A stretch of DNA of 64,000 nt from Polynucleobacter sp. AP-Reno-20A-A9 (GCF_018882085.1 NZ_JACVPB010000005.1:1-64000), one strand, 5' to 3'; positions 26,496-35,599 are shown, numbered from the stretch's first letter. Program-made: numbers and translations. Notes: generated by a model from the letters alone, not told the origin.

Positions 26496-27227
26496 TTATT
26501 TCCTCTTTTGATACTGGGTGGAACCAAATAACTGCTCTCTAGCCTTGTCATCGTGCAAGGGTTTACGTAATGCTGTTAATACTTCACAGCCACGCTGTAC
26601 TGCTGGACGCGCACCTATCTTCTCAAACCACTTTTTGAAATGCGGGTAATCATTGATTTCAATCCCTTGATTTTTCCAATTGCGAGTCCATGGATAAATC
26701 GCAATATCAGCAATGGAATAGGTTTTACCTGCGATATAAGGATTATCTTTCAGTTGACCATCCAGTACTCCATAGATACGTTTTGCTTCATTGGTGTAAC
26801 GATTAATAGCGTATTCAATTTTCTCAGGTGCGTAGAGTCGGAAGTGGTGGTTTTGCCCAAGCATGGGGCCAAGACCGCCCATTTGGAACATCAACCACTG
26901 CAGCACTTCGTACTTGCCGCGGGTGCTTTGGGGCAAGAACTTACCAGTCTTGCCGGCTAAATAGAGAAGAATGGCGCCAGACTCAAAGACATTGATCGGT
27001 TTTCCGTCTGGACCATAAGGGTCAACTATTGCTGGAATCTTATTGTTAGGGCTAATCTTGAGGAACTCAGGCGTAAATTGATCGCCGGCGCCAATATCAA
27101 TCGGATGGGCAATCCAATCGCGACCTAGGCGGTAGCCGCATTCTTCAAGCATGATATGAACCTTGTGGCCATTTGGGGTTGGCCAACTGTAAACATCAAT
27201 CACCTCATTTGATTTTGGGGTTGCCAT
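26496..27227 (-). CDS. Glutathione S-transferase family protein, YfcG/YghU-like
   Basis: A 243-residue cytosolic protein with a thioredoxin-like N-terminal domain (IDVYSWPTPNGHKVHIMLEE) and an all-helical C-terminal domain (about 110-235). The TPNGHKV segment and NNKIPAIVDPYGPDGKPINVFESGAIL, with SNKIPA/ESGAI glutathione-binding sequences, match the Nu-class GSTs YfcG and YghU, which reduce disulfides with two bound glutathione molecules. It lies 9 bases after the aminotransferase gene and 1 base before the 3-hydroxybutyryl-CoA dehydrogenase start. Confidence 0.9.
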   Translation of the reverse strand: MATPKSNEVIDVYSWPTPNGHKVHIMLEECGYRLGRDWIAHPIDIGAGDQFTPEFLKISPNNKIPAIVDPYGPDGKPINVFESGAILLYLAGKTGKFLPQSTRGKYEVLQWLMFQMGGLGPMLGQNHHFRLYAPEKIEYAINRYTNEAKRIYGVLDGQLKDNPYIAGKTYSIADIAIYPWTRNWKNQGIEINDYPHFKKWFEKIGARPAVQRGCEVLTALRKPLHDDKAREQLFGSTQYQKRK

Positions 27228-27236
27228 TTTTTTCCT

Positions 27237-28433
27237 CTATAAATTTTGTAAGCGCTGTAACGCAGTTGCGAGTGTTTGTTCTTGCTTTGCAAAACAAAAA
27301 CGAATGACACCAGACTCTGTGGGTTGTTCATAAAAAGCAGAAACTGGAATAGCGGCTACTCCAACTTCACTAGTAAGCCATTTGCAAAAATCAGCCTCAT
27401 TCAATTTGGCCTGAGGGATTCCAAGCGCGGAGTAATCAGCGCATTGAAAATAACTACCCGGGCTGGGAAGCATTTTAAATTTGGTTTTACTTAAGCCAGC
27501 CCTAAAAAAATCTCGCTTAGCTTGATAAAAGGCGGGAAGATTTAAATAATGGCTTTCATCTACAAGATAAGTGGCTAAGCCATATTGCATAGGGGTATTG
27601 ACGGCAAATACATTGAACTGATGTACCTTACGGAACTCTTTAGTAAGTGCAGATGGCGCAGCTACATAACCCACTTTCCAGCCGGTGACGTGATAGGTCT
27701 TACCAAAGCTAGAAACTAGAAAGCTTCTAGCTGCTAACTCTGGATGAGAGGCGATGCTATGGTGCTGGGCGCCGTCATAGACCATATGTTCATAGACTTC
27801 ATCGCTCAGAATTAAGGCGGAAGTATTGCGAACTAATGCGGCCAGGCGATCAAGGTCTGATTTATCCCACACCATGCCAGTTGGATTATGGGGGGTGTTA
27901 ATCAAAATGAGTCGCGTCTTGGGATTGATAGCATTTGCCAATAAATCCCACGGAATTTGATATGAAGCGGCTTGCCCTGATTCATCGCGTACAACCTGTA
28001 ATGAAATTGCAATCGTTTTACCCCCAGCTAAATCTATTGCAGGGCGGTAGCAGTCGAAAGCAGGTTCGATGATGATGACTTCATCGCCAGGACCAACACA
28101 AGAAAGTATGGCTGTAAAAATAGCTTGCGTGCCACCTGCAGTAATCGTGATTTCAGTATCGGGGTCGTAGTGGTGGCTATATAAAATATTAATCTTTTTG
28201 CTAATGCCATTGCGAAGCTCCGCAACTCCAGCCATAGGAGGGTATTGATTGTGATCTGCCAACATAGCGGCATTCACGTCGGCAATCAGTTTTCTGTCGC
28301 ACGGAAAGTCCGGAAAACCCTGTCCAAGATTAATTGCTTGATGCTCCGCAGCTAGAGCAGACATGACAGTAAAGATCGTGGTCCCAACCTTGGGTAGGCG
28401 GCTTGGAAAAGAGGGGGTCTCTAGCGGGCTCAT
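27237..28433 (-). CDS. PLP-dependent aminotransferase, methionine aminotransferase (YbdL)-like
   Basis: A 398-residue fold-type I aminotransferase. The opening RLPKVGTTIFTVMSALAAEH, then INLGQGFPDF and NQYPPMAGVAELR, is very like E. coli YbdL, which prefers methionine, histidine and phenylalanine with 2-oxo acids. NTPHNPTGMVW and the PLP lysine in SSFGKTYHVTGWKVGY are present. It heads a minus-strand run of genes and is divergent from yaaA across 84 bases. A kynurenine-oxoglutarate aminotransferase role is the main alternative in this family. Confidence 0.87.
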   Translation of the reverse strand: MSPLETPSFPSRLPKVGTTIFTVMSALAAEHQAINLGQGFPDFPCDRKLIADVNAAMLADHNQYPPMAGVAELRNGISKKINILYSHHYDPDTEITITAGGTQAIFTAILSCVGPGDEVIIIEPAFDCYRPAIDLAGGKTIAISLQVVRDESGQAASYQIPWDLLANAINPKTRLILINTPHNPTGMVWDKSDLDRLAALVRNTSALILSDEVYEHMVYDGAQHHSIASHPELAARSFLVSSFGKTYHVTGWKVGYVAAPSALTKEFRKVHQFNVFAVNTPMQYGLATYLVDESHYLNLPAFYQAKRDFFRAGLSKTKFKMLPSPGSYFQCADYSALGIPQAKLNEADFCKWLTSEVGVAAIPVSAFYEQPTESGVIRFCFAKQEQTLATALQRLQNL

Positions 28434-28517
28434 GAGTGTAGGGGCGGTGATCGGTCTTTTAAAGCGGATATATCCGGTAGTCGCTAGAATGGTAAAAATA
28501 CATAAACAAATTGTGCC

Positions 28518-29294
28518 ATGCTGATCGTTCTTTCACCTGCTAAATCCTTGGATTACAAGACCCCCGTCAAGGTCAAGGCACCTACCTTGCCCGAGTTTGT
28601 CTCAGAATCAGCCAAACTCATTGCTGATCTTAAGAAGTTAGCGCCGCAAGACATCGCCAAATTGATGGGTTTATCTGATCAGTTGGCCACATTGAATGTC
28701 GGTCGCTATCGGGATTGGTCTAAGAAATTCACTGAAGAAAATAGTAAACCGGCAATCTACGCCTTTGATGGGGACGTCTACGATGGTTTTGACGTCAAAA
28801 CGCTGAATGTTAAAGCGGTAGACTTTGCGCAGGATCACATACGGATTTTGTCCGGTCTATATGGTGCATTAAAGCCTTTGGACCTCATGCAGTCTTATCG
28901 CTTGGAAATGGGTACCGCATTCAAAAACGCTAGGGGTAAGGATCTCTATGCATTTTGGGGGAGTCGCGTAACCGATTCCATTAAGAAGGTTCTTGAGAAG
29001 CAAAAGAAGCCAGTACTACTTAACCTGGCTTCAGAAGAGTATTTCAAGGTACTCCAACCTAAAGAATTGGATTGCCAGGTCATTTCCCCGGTGTTTCAGG
29101 ATGCCAAGGACGGCAAGTACAAGATTATTTCTTTTTATGCCAAGCGTGCTCGTGGCTTAATGGCTAGATATGTTGTGGAGAATCGTATTACCGATCCGGT
29201 GGATTTAAAAGGTTTCAATTTGGATGGTTATAAATACTATGCAGCAGAGTCCAAACCAGACAAACCCATTTTTAGACGGGCAGAAAGAAAATAA
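28518..29294 (+). CDS. yaaA: Peroxide stress protein YaaA (DUF328/UPF0246)
   Basis: A 258-residue cytosolic protein beginning [16 protein letters not shown], the YaaA family hallmark, and containing [20 protein letters not shown] and the C-terminal [19 protein letters not shown]. In E. coli YaaA lowers free iron under hydrogen peroxide stress and binds DNA. The last base of its stop codon is the first base of the next gene's ATG (TAATG), so the two are translationally coupled. Confidence 0.95.
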   Translation: MLIVLSPAKSLDYKTPVKVKAPTLPEFVSESAKLIADLKKLAPQDIAKLMGLSDQLATLNVGRYRDWSKKFTEENSKPAIYAFDGDVYDGFDVKTLNVKAVDFAQDHIRILSGLYGALKPLDLMQSYRLEMGTAFKNARGKDLYAFWGSRVTDSIKKVLEKQKKPVLLNLASEEYFKVLQPKELDCQVISPVFQDAKDGKYKIISFYAKRARGLMARYVVENRITDPVDLKGFNLDGYKYYAAESKPDKPIFRRAERK

Positions 29295-30505
29295 TGGCCG
29301 TGCATCGCACCAAAGCATCGCAACGTAATTCTCCAGAAGTGGAGAAGATGGTGGCTGACGCCATTTCTTTGGCGGCATCCGGTAGTCAAATCGAGGATCG
29401 CTTTTGGGAAGAGCGTCTGAACGTGCGCTTACTGCGCTTGCTCAAAAGTCAAAATCAAAATGTAATTGATGCCGCCCTTGATCAAACCTTTCGCATCAAT
29501 ACAGTAGCCTTTGAAGTACTTGCCGATATTGCTGAAACATTGGCTGAGTCATTGAGGGTTGAGCATGAGGGGCAAGAGTGGGATGTGTTGTTGCTAGCAA
29601 TGCCTATCGTCGCTCATACTCGTTACCAAATTCCTTCGGGGCCATTGCCGGTCAATATCATTGAGTCAACAGCTCAGGCTTTACATAGCGCTATCGCTTC
29701 AACGGATACGCGCATAGCCATCGTTCCATGGCTTTACAGTATTGATCAAATGCCGCATTCGCATTGTCAGACGCGCATACTGACTGAAGCATTGGCGACT
29801 GCTGCGATCTCTGGAAAAGACGCCAAGCTAGAGCTGCGCGATATGTCGGAAACGATTGCCGTCTTAGCGGATCCACGTTTTATTATTGCCGCCTTAAGTG
29901 CGCCGAGCGGATCACCTATTTTCCGTTGGCAGGCTGAGCCACCAGCTCGCCAGGAGCGGGGTGTGAGCTTGATTGGTTGGCAAACTGCCATGCAAAAGCC
30001 AATTGCATCTTTATTGCCTGGTTGCGAGTTTGAACTTCTCTTGCCAGAGGCGTATTTCACAAACTGCCGTTTAGCTGACAAGCATGTGAGGCCTTTAAGT
30101 ATTCGCGCAGCAGTCAATTTCCTGGAAAGCACCTTGGGCATTCTGCCGGCTGGCTTATCTTGTGTGGTCGGCGCCTTTGGTGAAGAGCAGGCAGATGAGT
30201 ACCGAATTTCTTTCAGTGCAAAAGGGTCGTCCGAGGTGATGTATGGAGTGATCTGGCCACTGTATGACCGAGAAAGTGTGGCAAGTGACGCTTTGAATGA
30301 CCTCTCAGATGATGAGAGTCCAATTAAGAAGATATGTGACGCCTTGCATGATGCGGGGGTGGAGGATGTATTCCGTCATGCGATGCTATTTGAGCCCGAG
30401 CTCTGCGATGACTGTGGCGCGCCTTTATTTCCAGATCGCTCAGGTGAGGCAGTCCACGCTGAGATGCCAGATGACGCGCCATCACAGCAGCCTTTATTTC
30501 ACTAG
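29294..30505 (+). CDS. DUF2863 family protein
   Basis: A 403-residue protein with no membrane segment or signal peptide. It resembles the DUF2863 proteins known almost only from betaproteobacteria, with FRWQAEPPARQERGVSLIGW near 215-235 and a C-terminal cysteine pair ELCDDCGAPLFPDRSGE near 380. The cysteine pair alone is too little for a full zinc site, although an earlier residue could complete it. No function is known. It overlaps yaaA by one base and ends at a strong bidirectional terminator. Confidence 0.8.
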   Translation: MAVHRTKASQRNSPEVEKMVADAISLAASGSQIEDRFWEERLNVRLLRLLKSQNQNVIDAALDQTFRINTVAFEVLADIAETLAESLRVEHEGQEWDVLLLAMPIVAHTRYQIPSGPLPVNIIESTAQALHSAIASTDTRIAIVPWLYSIDQMPHSHCQTRILTEALATAAISGKDAKLELRDMSETIAVLADPRFIIAALSAPSGSPIFRWQAEPPARQERGVSLIGWQTAMQKPIASLLPGCEFELLLPEAYFTNCRLADKHVRPLSIRAAVNFLESTLGILPAGLSCVVGAFGEEQADEYRISFSAKGSSEVMYGVIWPLYDRESVASDALNDLSDDESPIKKICDALHDAGVEDVFRHAMLFEPELCDDCGAPLFPDRSGEAVHAEMPDDAPSQQPLFH

Positions 30506-30526
30506 ATAAGCAAAGAAATTAGCAAT

Positions 30527-30554
30527 AAAAAAGCCGAGAAATCTCGGCTTTTTT
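30527..30554 (+). terminator. Bidirectional Rho-independent terminator
   Basis: A 13-bp perfect stem (aaaaaagccgaga / tctcggctttttt) with a 2-base AA at the tip (so a 4-6 base loop in practice) lies between the convergent DUF2863 gene and the minus-strand gene ending at 30575. A and T runs flank both sides, so it can stop transcription in both directions. Confidence 0.9.
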
Positions 30555-30574
30555 ATTTGATGCAGTGTGAGAAA

Positions 30575-30949
30575 TTAATTCTGCACAAATGGTTCCGCGC
30601 CAGCAAACAAGTGTGGCAACTTGCCGGACTTCATATCTGCTGTTTGGCAGAAATCGGCAAGACGTACACCTGCTTTAATGTTGAACAACATTGCTTTGTT
30701 ACCCAATACCACTAGGTCGTAACCAGAGTTGGTGTTTTTGTAACGAAGGCTGCCCGGCAATGAAGTTTGGCGATCCAAATCATACGTTTTGGATTCCCAA
30801 GTTAAGCGGATCTTTTCAGTAGTGCCAGCAGTTTTAAACTGCTTGCTTTCTTGGCAGGTCCATGTAAATACTTCTTCATTGGCGTAAGCGTTTGCAGTAC
30901 CAAAAAGGCTGGTAACAGCAAAGCTAATGGCGAGAAGGTTTTTCTTCAT
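30575..30949 (-). CDS. Small periplasmic protein, possibly MliC-like
   Basis: A 124-residue protein with a signal peptide (residues 1-23, ending ANAYA). The mature part has FTWTCQES, then SLPGSLRYKNTNSGYDLVVLGNKAMLF and a second cysteine in ADFCQ, so a disulfide is likely. The order YxC ... L..S...G.RY ... is reminiscent of MliC/PliC C-type lysozyme inhibitors, but the match is weak and no lipobox is present. It is a single gene 10 bases downstream of mdh on the same strand. Function is not assigned. Confidence 0.65.
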   Translation of the reverse strand: MKKNLLAISFAVTSLFGTANAYANEEVFTWTCQESKQFKTAGTTEKIRLTWESKTYDLDRQTSLPGSLRYKNTNSGYDLVVLGNKAMLFNIKAGVRLADFCQTADMKSGKLPHLFAGAEPFVQN

Positions 30950-30959
30950 CTAGTTTTCC

Positions 30960-31949
30960 TTATGAGAGCAAGTGCTTAACGCCAGCCTGCTCTTCGAGTA
31001 ATTCATTTAAGGTGTGGGTCATGCGCTCACGGGAGAATGCATCGATCTCTAAGCCTTCGATCATTTTGTATTCGCCGTTTTCGCAAACTACTGGGAAGCC
31101 ATAAATCACTTCAGCAGGAATGTCGTATTCGCCTTTAGAAGGAATACCCATTGTTACCCACTTACCGTTAGTGCCGAGCACCCAATCATGAATGTGATCA
31201 ATCGCCGCATTTGCTGCAGAAGCTGCAGAAGAGAGGCCACGCGCTTCAATGATGGCTGCGCCACGCTTACCAACGGTCGGAATAAATACATCTTTGTTCC
31301 AGGCTGCATCATTGATGGAGTCTTTAACTGACTTGCCATCGATTGTTGCGAAGCGATAGTCTGGGTACATTGTTGGGCTGTGGTTACCCCATACAACCAA
31401 TTTCTCAATATCAGCAACCGGCTTGTTCAACTTGCTAGCCAATTGTGAGAGGGCGCGGTTGTGATCAAGGCGCAACATAGCTGTGAAATTCTTCGCAGGA
31501 ATATCTGGGGCAGATTTCATGGCGATGTAAGCATTGGTGTTTGCTGGGTTACCAACAACCAATACTTTGACAGTCTTCTTGGCAACTGCATTTAATGCTT
31601 TGCCTTGAGCTGTGAAAATTTGTGCGTTAGCAGAGAGTAAATCTTTGCGCTCCATGCCAGGACCACGTGGGCGTGCGCCAACCAAGAGAGCAACGTCGAT
31701 GTCTTTAAATGCAGTCATTGGATCGGAGTGCGCTGTCATGCCCGCCAATAGTGGGAATGCGCAGTCTTCCAATTCCATCATGACGCCAGTTAAGGCTTTT
31801 TGAGCTTTTTCATCAGGAATCTCAAGCAATTGCAAAATGACGGGCTGATCTTTGCCTAACAGGTCGCCATTGGCGATACGGAATAAAAGGGAATATCCGA
31901 TTTGACCGGCTGCACCGGTTACAGCGACACGCATTGGGGCTTTTGCCAT
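30960..31949 (-). CDS. mdh: Malate dehydrogenase
   Basis: A 329-residue NAD-dependent enzyme that oxidises malate to oxaloacetate in the TCA cycle. [23 protein letters not shown] binds [17 protein letters not shown] contains substrate arginines, and the catalytic histidine lies in [15 protein letters not shown]. Its length and sequence are of the cytosolic-type group usual in betaproteobacteria, not the 312-residue enterobacterial type. It is divergent from a GntR-type regulator and the sdh genes. A promoter and a 14-bp palindrome lie in the gap. Confidence 0.96.
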   Translation of the reverse strand: MAKAPMRVAVTGAAGQIGYSLLFRIANGDLLGKDQPVILQLLEIPDEKAQKALTGVMMELEDCAFPLLAGMTAHSDPMTAFKDIDVALLVGARPRGPGMERKDLLSANAQIFTAQGKALNAVAKKTVKVLVVGNPANTNAYIAMKSAPDIPAKNFTAMLRLDHNRALSQLASKLNKPVADIEKLVVWGNHSPTMYPDYRFATIDGKSVKDSINDAAWNKDVFIPTVGKRGAAIIEARGLSSAASAANAAIDHIHDWVLGTNGKWVTMGIPSKGEYDIPAEVIYGFPVVCENGEYKMIEGLEIDAFSRERMTHTLNELLEEQAGVKHLLS

Positions 31950-32013
31950 TACTGAAAACTCCAGAAGAAGGTTGAGGGGGTTAATTAATGAAAACTTTTC
32001 TATTATCCATTCA

Positions 32014-32043
32014 AGTGTAGGGACTTTAGCTTTACACTGTCAA
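32014..32043 (-). promoter_or_regulatory. Probable sigma70 promoter of mdh
   Basis: On the minus strand a perfect TTGACA -35 (32043-32038) and a TACACT -10 (32019-32014) are 18 bases apart, with the mdh start about 65 bases further on. The 14-bp palindrome at 32048-32061 lies 4 bases upstream of this -35. Confidence 0.6.
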
Positions 32044-32047
32044 TGAT

Positions 32048-32061
32048 GTCTTATATAAGAC
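32048..32061. promoter_or_regulatory. Perfect 14-bp palindrome, candidate GntR operator
   Basis: GTCTTATATAAGAC is a perfect inverted repeat of 14 bases in the divergent gap between mdh and the gntR gene. HutC-subfamily regulators bind short GT-N-TA-type palindromes of this size. It lies just upstream of the mdh -35 and just upstream of a TAGAAT that could be the gntR -10, so one bound dimer could affect both directions. No second copy was noticed ahead of sdhC or gltA. Confidence 0.55.
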
Positions 32062-32107
32062 TAGAATTACCTAGAATTTTATCCAATTGACGTGGCCTGG
32101 AGTTAAT

Positions 32108-32845
32108 TTGTCTGATGTGAATTTGCCTATTGCCTCATTTAGCCCTCTGTATGAACAGATAAAGGCAATGATTTTGGCTAGTTTGCAAGCTTCGGAATGG
32201 CTTCCGGGGATGGCTATCCCCAGTGAAATGGAGCTCGCAGCCCGTTATGCCGTGAGTCAAGGCACCGTACGCAAGGCCATTGATGAACTGGCCGCCCAAA
32301 ATTTACTGGTTCGCCGCCAAGGTAAGGGCACTTTTGTTGCCACTCACCAAGAGGACGACTGGCAATATCGTTTTTTACGCTTAGCCCCGGATTCTGGTGA
32401 AAAATTTCACTTGACCAACCAATTTTTGACCTGTGAAAAGACCAAAGCCAGCGCTTACGTGGCCGAATTGCTTAAATTAAAGGCAGGCGACCCGATTATT
32501 CATATCGACAGGATTCAGAGTTTTGCGGGCAAACCCATTGTTTTTGAAGAGATATTTCTGCCTGGTACTCGTTTTAAGGGTTTAGACCTTGAGGTTCTCA
32601 ATGCTTGGCACGGTCCCATGTATGCCTTTTATGAGGGGCAATATGCCACTCACATGGTGCGTGCTGAAGAAAAAATTAAGGCTGTGGCTGCCGATGAAAT
32701 ACTGGCAAAACATCTACACCTGGAAGTTGGCGCGCCGCTCCTTTCTGTGGAGCGGGTGGCCTTCACCTACGGGAATAAACCAGTAGAAATTCGTCACGCT
32801 AGATACGACACTTCAGAGCAGCATTATGAAAACAAATTGAACTAA
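32108..32845 (+). CDS. GntR-family transcriptional regulator, HutC subfamily (UTRA domain)
   Basis: A 245-residue regulator with a GntR winged helix (about 5-75, including PSEMELAARYAVSQGTVRKA) and a C-terminal UTRA ligand domain (about 90-240, with DPIIHIDRIQSFAGKPIVFE and LLSVERVAFTY). The frame opens at a TTG at 32087 that has no ribosome site. The TTG at 32108 has GGAG 5 bases upstream and begins MSDVNLPIASFSPLYEQI, so it was chosen. No ATG is available. It sits between mdh and sdhCDAB-gltA, so control of TCA-cycle genes is the natural guess, but the effector is unknown. Confidence 0.85.
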   Translation: MSDVNLPIASFSPLYEQIKAMILASLQASEWLPGMAIPSEMELAARYAVSQGTVRKAIDELAAQNLLVRRQGKGTFVATHQEDDWQYRFLRLAPDSGEKFHLTNQFLTCEKTKASAYVAELLKLKAGDPIIHIDRIQSFAGKPIVFEEIFLPGTRFKGLDLEVLNAWHGPMYAFYEGQYATHMVRAEEKIKAVAADEILAKHLHLEVGAPLLSVERVAFTYGNKPVEIRHARYDTSEQHYENKLN

Positions 32846-32868
32846 GTGCATTGTCGAACATATCCGTT

Positions 32869-32910
32869 AAAACCCCTAATAAACCCCTATAAACCCGTAA
32901 AAATCCCCAC
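32869..32910 (+). repeat. Four C-tracts phased at about 10 bp upstream of sdhC
   Basis: The stretch reads as near-repeats of ten bases: aacccctaat, aaacccctat, aaacccgtaa, aaatccccac (32871-32910). The A and C tracts recur once per helical turn. This lies between the gntR stop and the sdhC start, in the 144-base region expected to hold the sdh promoter. It could bend the DNA or be a tandem binding site. No strong sigma70 promoter was seen beside it. Confidence 0.5.
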
Positions 32911-32989
32911 CAGACTTAAGGTTTCCAATAGAATATGTTGCGATACAACAAAACCACAATGAACCTCCACCTAAAGATAGAGATTACCC

Positions 32990-33409
32990 ATGGTTGATTC
33001 ACAGCAAAACGTAAAAAAAGATAGACCGGTTTACCGAAATATTGGTCTTGCCCAGTTGATTAAATACCGCCTTCCTTGGGCCGGTAAAGTGTCAATTCTT
33101 CACCGCATTAGCGGGGCGGCGATGTTCCTCTTGTTGCCATTTATTTTGTATCTCTTCGATCAAAGTCTTGCATCCGAGTTGAGCCACCAAAAATTCCAAG
33201 CTTTCACTGGCAATGTTTTAGTCAAGATTATTTGCCTTGGTTTGATTTGGAGCTTCTTGCACCACTTCTGTGCTGGTATCCGTTACCTCTTGCTCGATTT
33301 AGAAATTGGCGTAGAGAAGTCTGAGGCAAATCGTTCAGCCATTGTTGTTTTGTTCCTTGGCTTGGCTTTGACTGCTGTAGTGGGTCTCAAATTATTCGGC
33401 GTGTACTAA
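32990..33409 (+). CDS. sdhC: Succinate dehydrogenase cytochrome b556 subunit
   Basis: A 139-residue membrane anchor with three helices that holds haem b and part of the ubiquinone site of complex II. The conserved WAGKVSILHRISGAAMFLLLP starts the first helix and FLHHFCAGIRYLLLDLEIG carries the haem-ligand histidine. It opens the operon sdhC-D-A-B-E, with 24 bases to sdhD. Length is a little over the E. coli 129 residues, with a short polar N-terminus. Confidence 0.93.
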   Translation: MVDSQQNVKKDRPVYRNIGLAQLIKYRLPWAGKVSILHRISGAAMFLLLPFILYLFDQSLASELSHQKFQAFTGNVLVKIICLGLIWSFLHHFCAGIRYLLLDLEIGVEKSEANRSAIVVLFLGLALTAVVGLKLFGVY

Positions 33410-33433
33410 ACGCACATCATTTAAGGAAATTTC

Positions 33434-33799
33434 ATGCCTATTTATCAAATTGGACCAAAGCGCTTAGTTGTAGGCGCTCATTACGGCCTTAAAGAATGGA
33501 TCATTCAGCGCGTTACTGCGATTGTGATGGTGGTATTTACGATTGTTTTGTTGGTGGACTATTGCATTACTGGCAGCGCTACTTACGAAGGTTGGTCTGC
33601 TTTGTTCAGTAACCAATTCATGAAGTTATTAACGCTGTTGGCGTTCATCAGCTTGTTCTATCACGCCTGGATTGGCATTCGTGATATCTGGATGGACTAC
33701 ATCAAGCCGGTCAGTATTCGTTTAACACTCCAAGTGTTAACTGTTTTGTATCTCGTAGCCTGTGCGGCCTACGCCGTTCAAATTTTGTGGAAAGTGTAA
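33434..33799 (+). CDS. sdhD: Succinate dehydrogenase hydrophobic membrane anchor subunit
   Basis: A 121-residue protein with three membrane helices that completes the complex II anchor with SdhC. The section FYHAWIGIRDIWMDYIKPVSIR contains the second haem-ligand histidine and the Asp-Tyr pair of the quinone site. It opens with a G-A-H-Y-G-L-K-E-W-I pattern typical of SdhD. The sdhA ATG follows 4 bases after its stop. Confidence 0.93.
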   Translation: MPIYQIGPKRLVVGAHYGLKEWIIQRVTAIVMVVFTIVLLVDYCITGSATYEGWSALFSNQFMKLLTLLAFISLFYHAWIGIRDIWMDYIKPVSIRLTLQVLTVLYLVACAAYAVQILWKV

Positions 33800-33803
33800 T
33801 TCG

Positions 33804-35582
33804 ATGACTGCAATTAAAAAATCATTGCCACGCCGCCGTTTTGATGCGGTCATTATTGGGGCAGGTGGTTCCGGTATGCGCGCATCATTACAGTTGGCTG
33901 AAGCCGGCTTGAATGTTGCTGTACTAACTAAGGTATTCCCAACACGTTCACATACGGTTGCGGCGCAGGGTGGTATCGGCGCTTCATTGGGCAATATGAG
34001 TGAAGACAATTGGCACTATCACTTTTATGACACCATCAAGGGATCTGACTGGTTAGGTGACCAGGACGTGATCGAGTTCATGTGTCGTGAAGCTCCAAAA
34101 GTCGTTTATGAGTTAGAGCACTTTGGTATGCCGTTTGACCGTAACCCAGATGGCACGATTTATCAGCGTCCATTTGGTGGCCACACAGCAAACTATGGTG
34201 AGAAGCCAGTACAGCGCGCTTGTGCTGCAGCTGACCGTACTGGTCACGCAATGTTGCATACCTTGTATCAACGCAATGTGCGCGCTAAAACAAATTTCTT
34301 TGTTGAATGGTTGGCGCTCGATTTGATTCGTGATGATGCGGGCGATGTTGTTGGCGTTACTGCTCTCGAAATGGAAACAGGCCAGGTATATATTTTGGAA
34401 GCCAAAATTGTGATGTTGGCAACCGGTGGTGCGGGCCGTATTTGGGATGCATCTACAAACGCGTTTATTAACACTGGTGACGGTATGGGCCTAGCAGCCC
34501 GCGCAGGAATTCCATTGGAAGATATGGAGTTCTGGCAATTCCACCCAACTGGCGTAGCCGGTGCAGGTGTGTTGTTGACAGAAGGTTGCCGCGGTGAAGG
34601 TGGCATCTTGCGTAACAAAGATGGCGAGCGTTTCATGGAACGTTATGCGCCAACATATAAAGATTTGGCGCCACGCGATTTCGTATCCCGCTGTATGGAC
34701 CAAGAAATTAAAGAAGGGCGCGGTTGCGGTCCTAACGGTGACTATGTTGTGCTCGATCTGACACACATTGGTGCCGAGACCATCATGAAGCGTTTGCCTT
34801 CTGTTTATGAAATCGGTATTAACTTTGCAAACGTGGACGTTACTAAGGAGCCAATTCCAGTAGTGCCTACGATTCACTATCAGATGGGCGGTATTCCAAC
34901 GAACATCAATGGTCAAGTGGTTGTTCCAGCTAATGGCATCCACAATGAAATCGTCAATGGTTTGTATGCGATTGGTGAGTGTTCATGTGTATCCGTACAC
35001 GGTGCGAACCGCTTAGGTACCAACTCATTACTCGACCTTTTGGTATTCGGTCGCGCGGCTGGTAACCATATTGTTGGTTTGAATCTTAAGGATCGCGAAT
35101 TTAAACCGTTACCTGCAAATGCTGGTGAGCAAACCTTGGCACGTATTGCTGCCTTGGACAATTCGACTTCTGGTGAATATGCTCAAGACGTTGCAAACGA
35201 TATTCGTAAGTGCATGCAGAAATATGCTGGTGTATTCCGCAATCAAGAGCTGATGGACGAGGGTGTTCGTCAAATGGCTAAATTGACAGAGCGCGCTAAG
35301 CACTTATGGGTTAAGGACAAGTCCGAGATTTTCAATACAGCACGTATTGAAGCTTTGGAAGTGGCTAACTTAGTCGAAACTGCAAATGCAACGATGATTT
35401 CTGCGGCAGCCCGTAAAGAAAGCCGTGGTGCACATTCTCATGATGACCACCAAGAGCGCGATGATGAGAATTGGATGAAGCATACCCTTTGGTATAGCGA
35501 AGGTAATCGTTTGACTTACAAGCCGGTTGTATTAAAGCCTCTGACTGTAGAGTCCTTCCCTCCTAAAGAACGTACTTTCTAA
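33804..35582 (+). CDS. sdhA: Succinate dehydrogenase flavoprotein subunit
   Basis: A 592-residue subunit that oxidises succinate to fumarate with covalently bound FAD. The FAD site is FDAVIIGAGGSGMRASLQLAEAG, the FAD-linking histidine is in TRSHTVAAQGGIGASLG, and the active site includes HPTGVAGAGVLLTEGCRGEG. The frame is open 14 codons further upstream (33762), but that part overlaps sdhD. The ATG at 33804, giving MTAIKKSLPRRRFDAV, is the normal start. sdhB follows 17 bases later. Confidence 0.97.
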   Translation: MTAIKKSLPRRRFDAVIIGAGGSGMRASLQLAEAGLNVAVLTKVFPTRSHTVAAQGGIGASLGNMSEDNWHYHFYDTIKGSDWLGDQDVIEFMCREAPKVVYELEHFGMPFDRNPDGTIYQRPFGGHTANYGEKPVQRACAAADRTGHAMLHTLYQRNVRAKTNFFVEWLALDLIRDDAGDVVGVTALEMETGQVYILEAKIVMLATGGAGRIWDASTNAFINTGDGMGLAARAGIPLEDMEFWQFHPTGVAGAGVLLTEGCRGEGGILRNKDGERFMERYAPTYKDLAPRDFVSRCMDQEIKEGRGCGPNGDYVVLDLTHIGAETIMKRLPSVYEIGINFANVDVTKEPIPVVPTIHYQMGGIPTNINGQVVVPANGIHNEIVNGLYAIGECSCVSVHGANRLGTNSLLDLLVFGRAAGNHIVGLNLKDREFKPLPANAGEQTLARIAALDNSTSGEYAQDVANDIRKCMQKYAGVFRNQELMDEGVRQMAKLTERAKHLWVKDKSEIFNTARIEALEVANLVETANATMISAAARKESRGAHSHDDHQERDDENWMKHTLWYSEGNRLTYKPVVLKPLTVESFPPKERTF

Positions 35583-35599
35583 GCGAAGAGAAATAGAAA

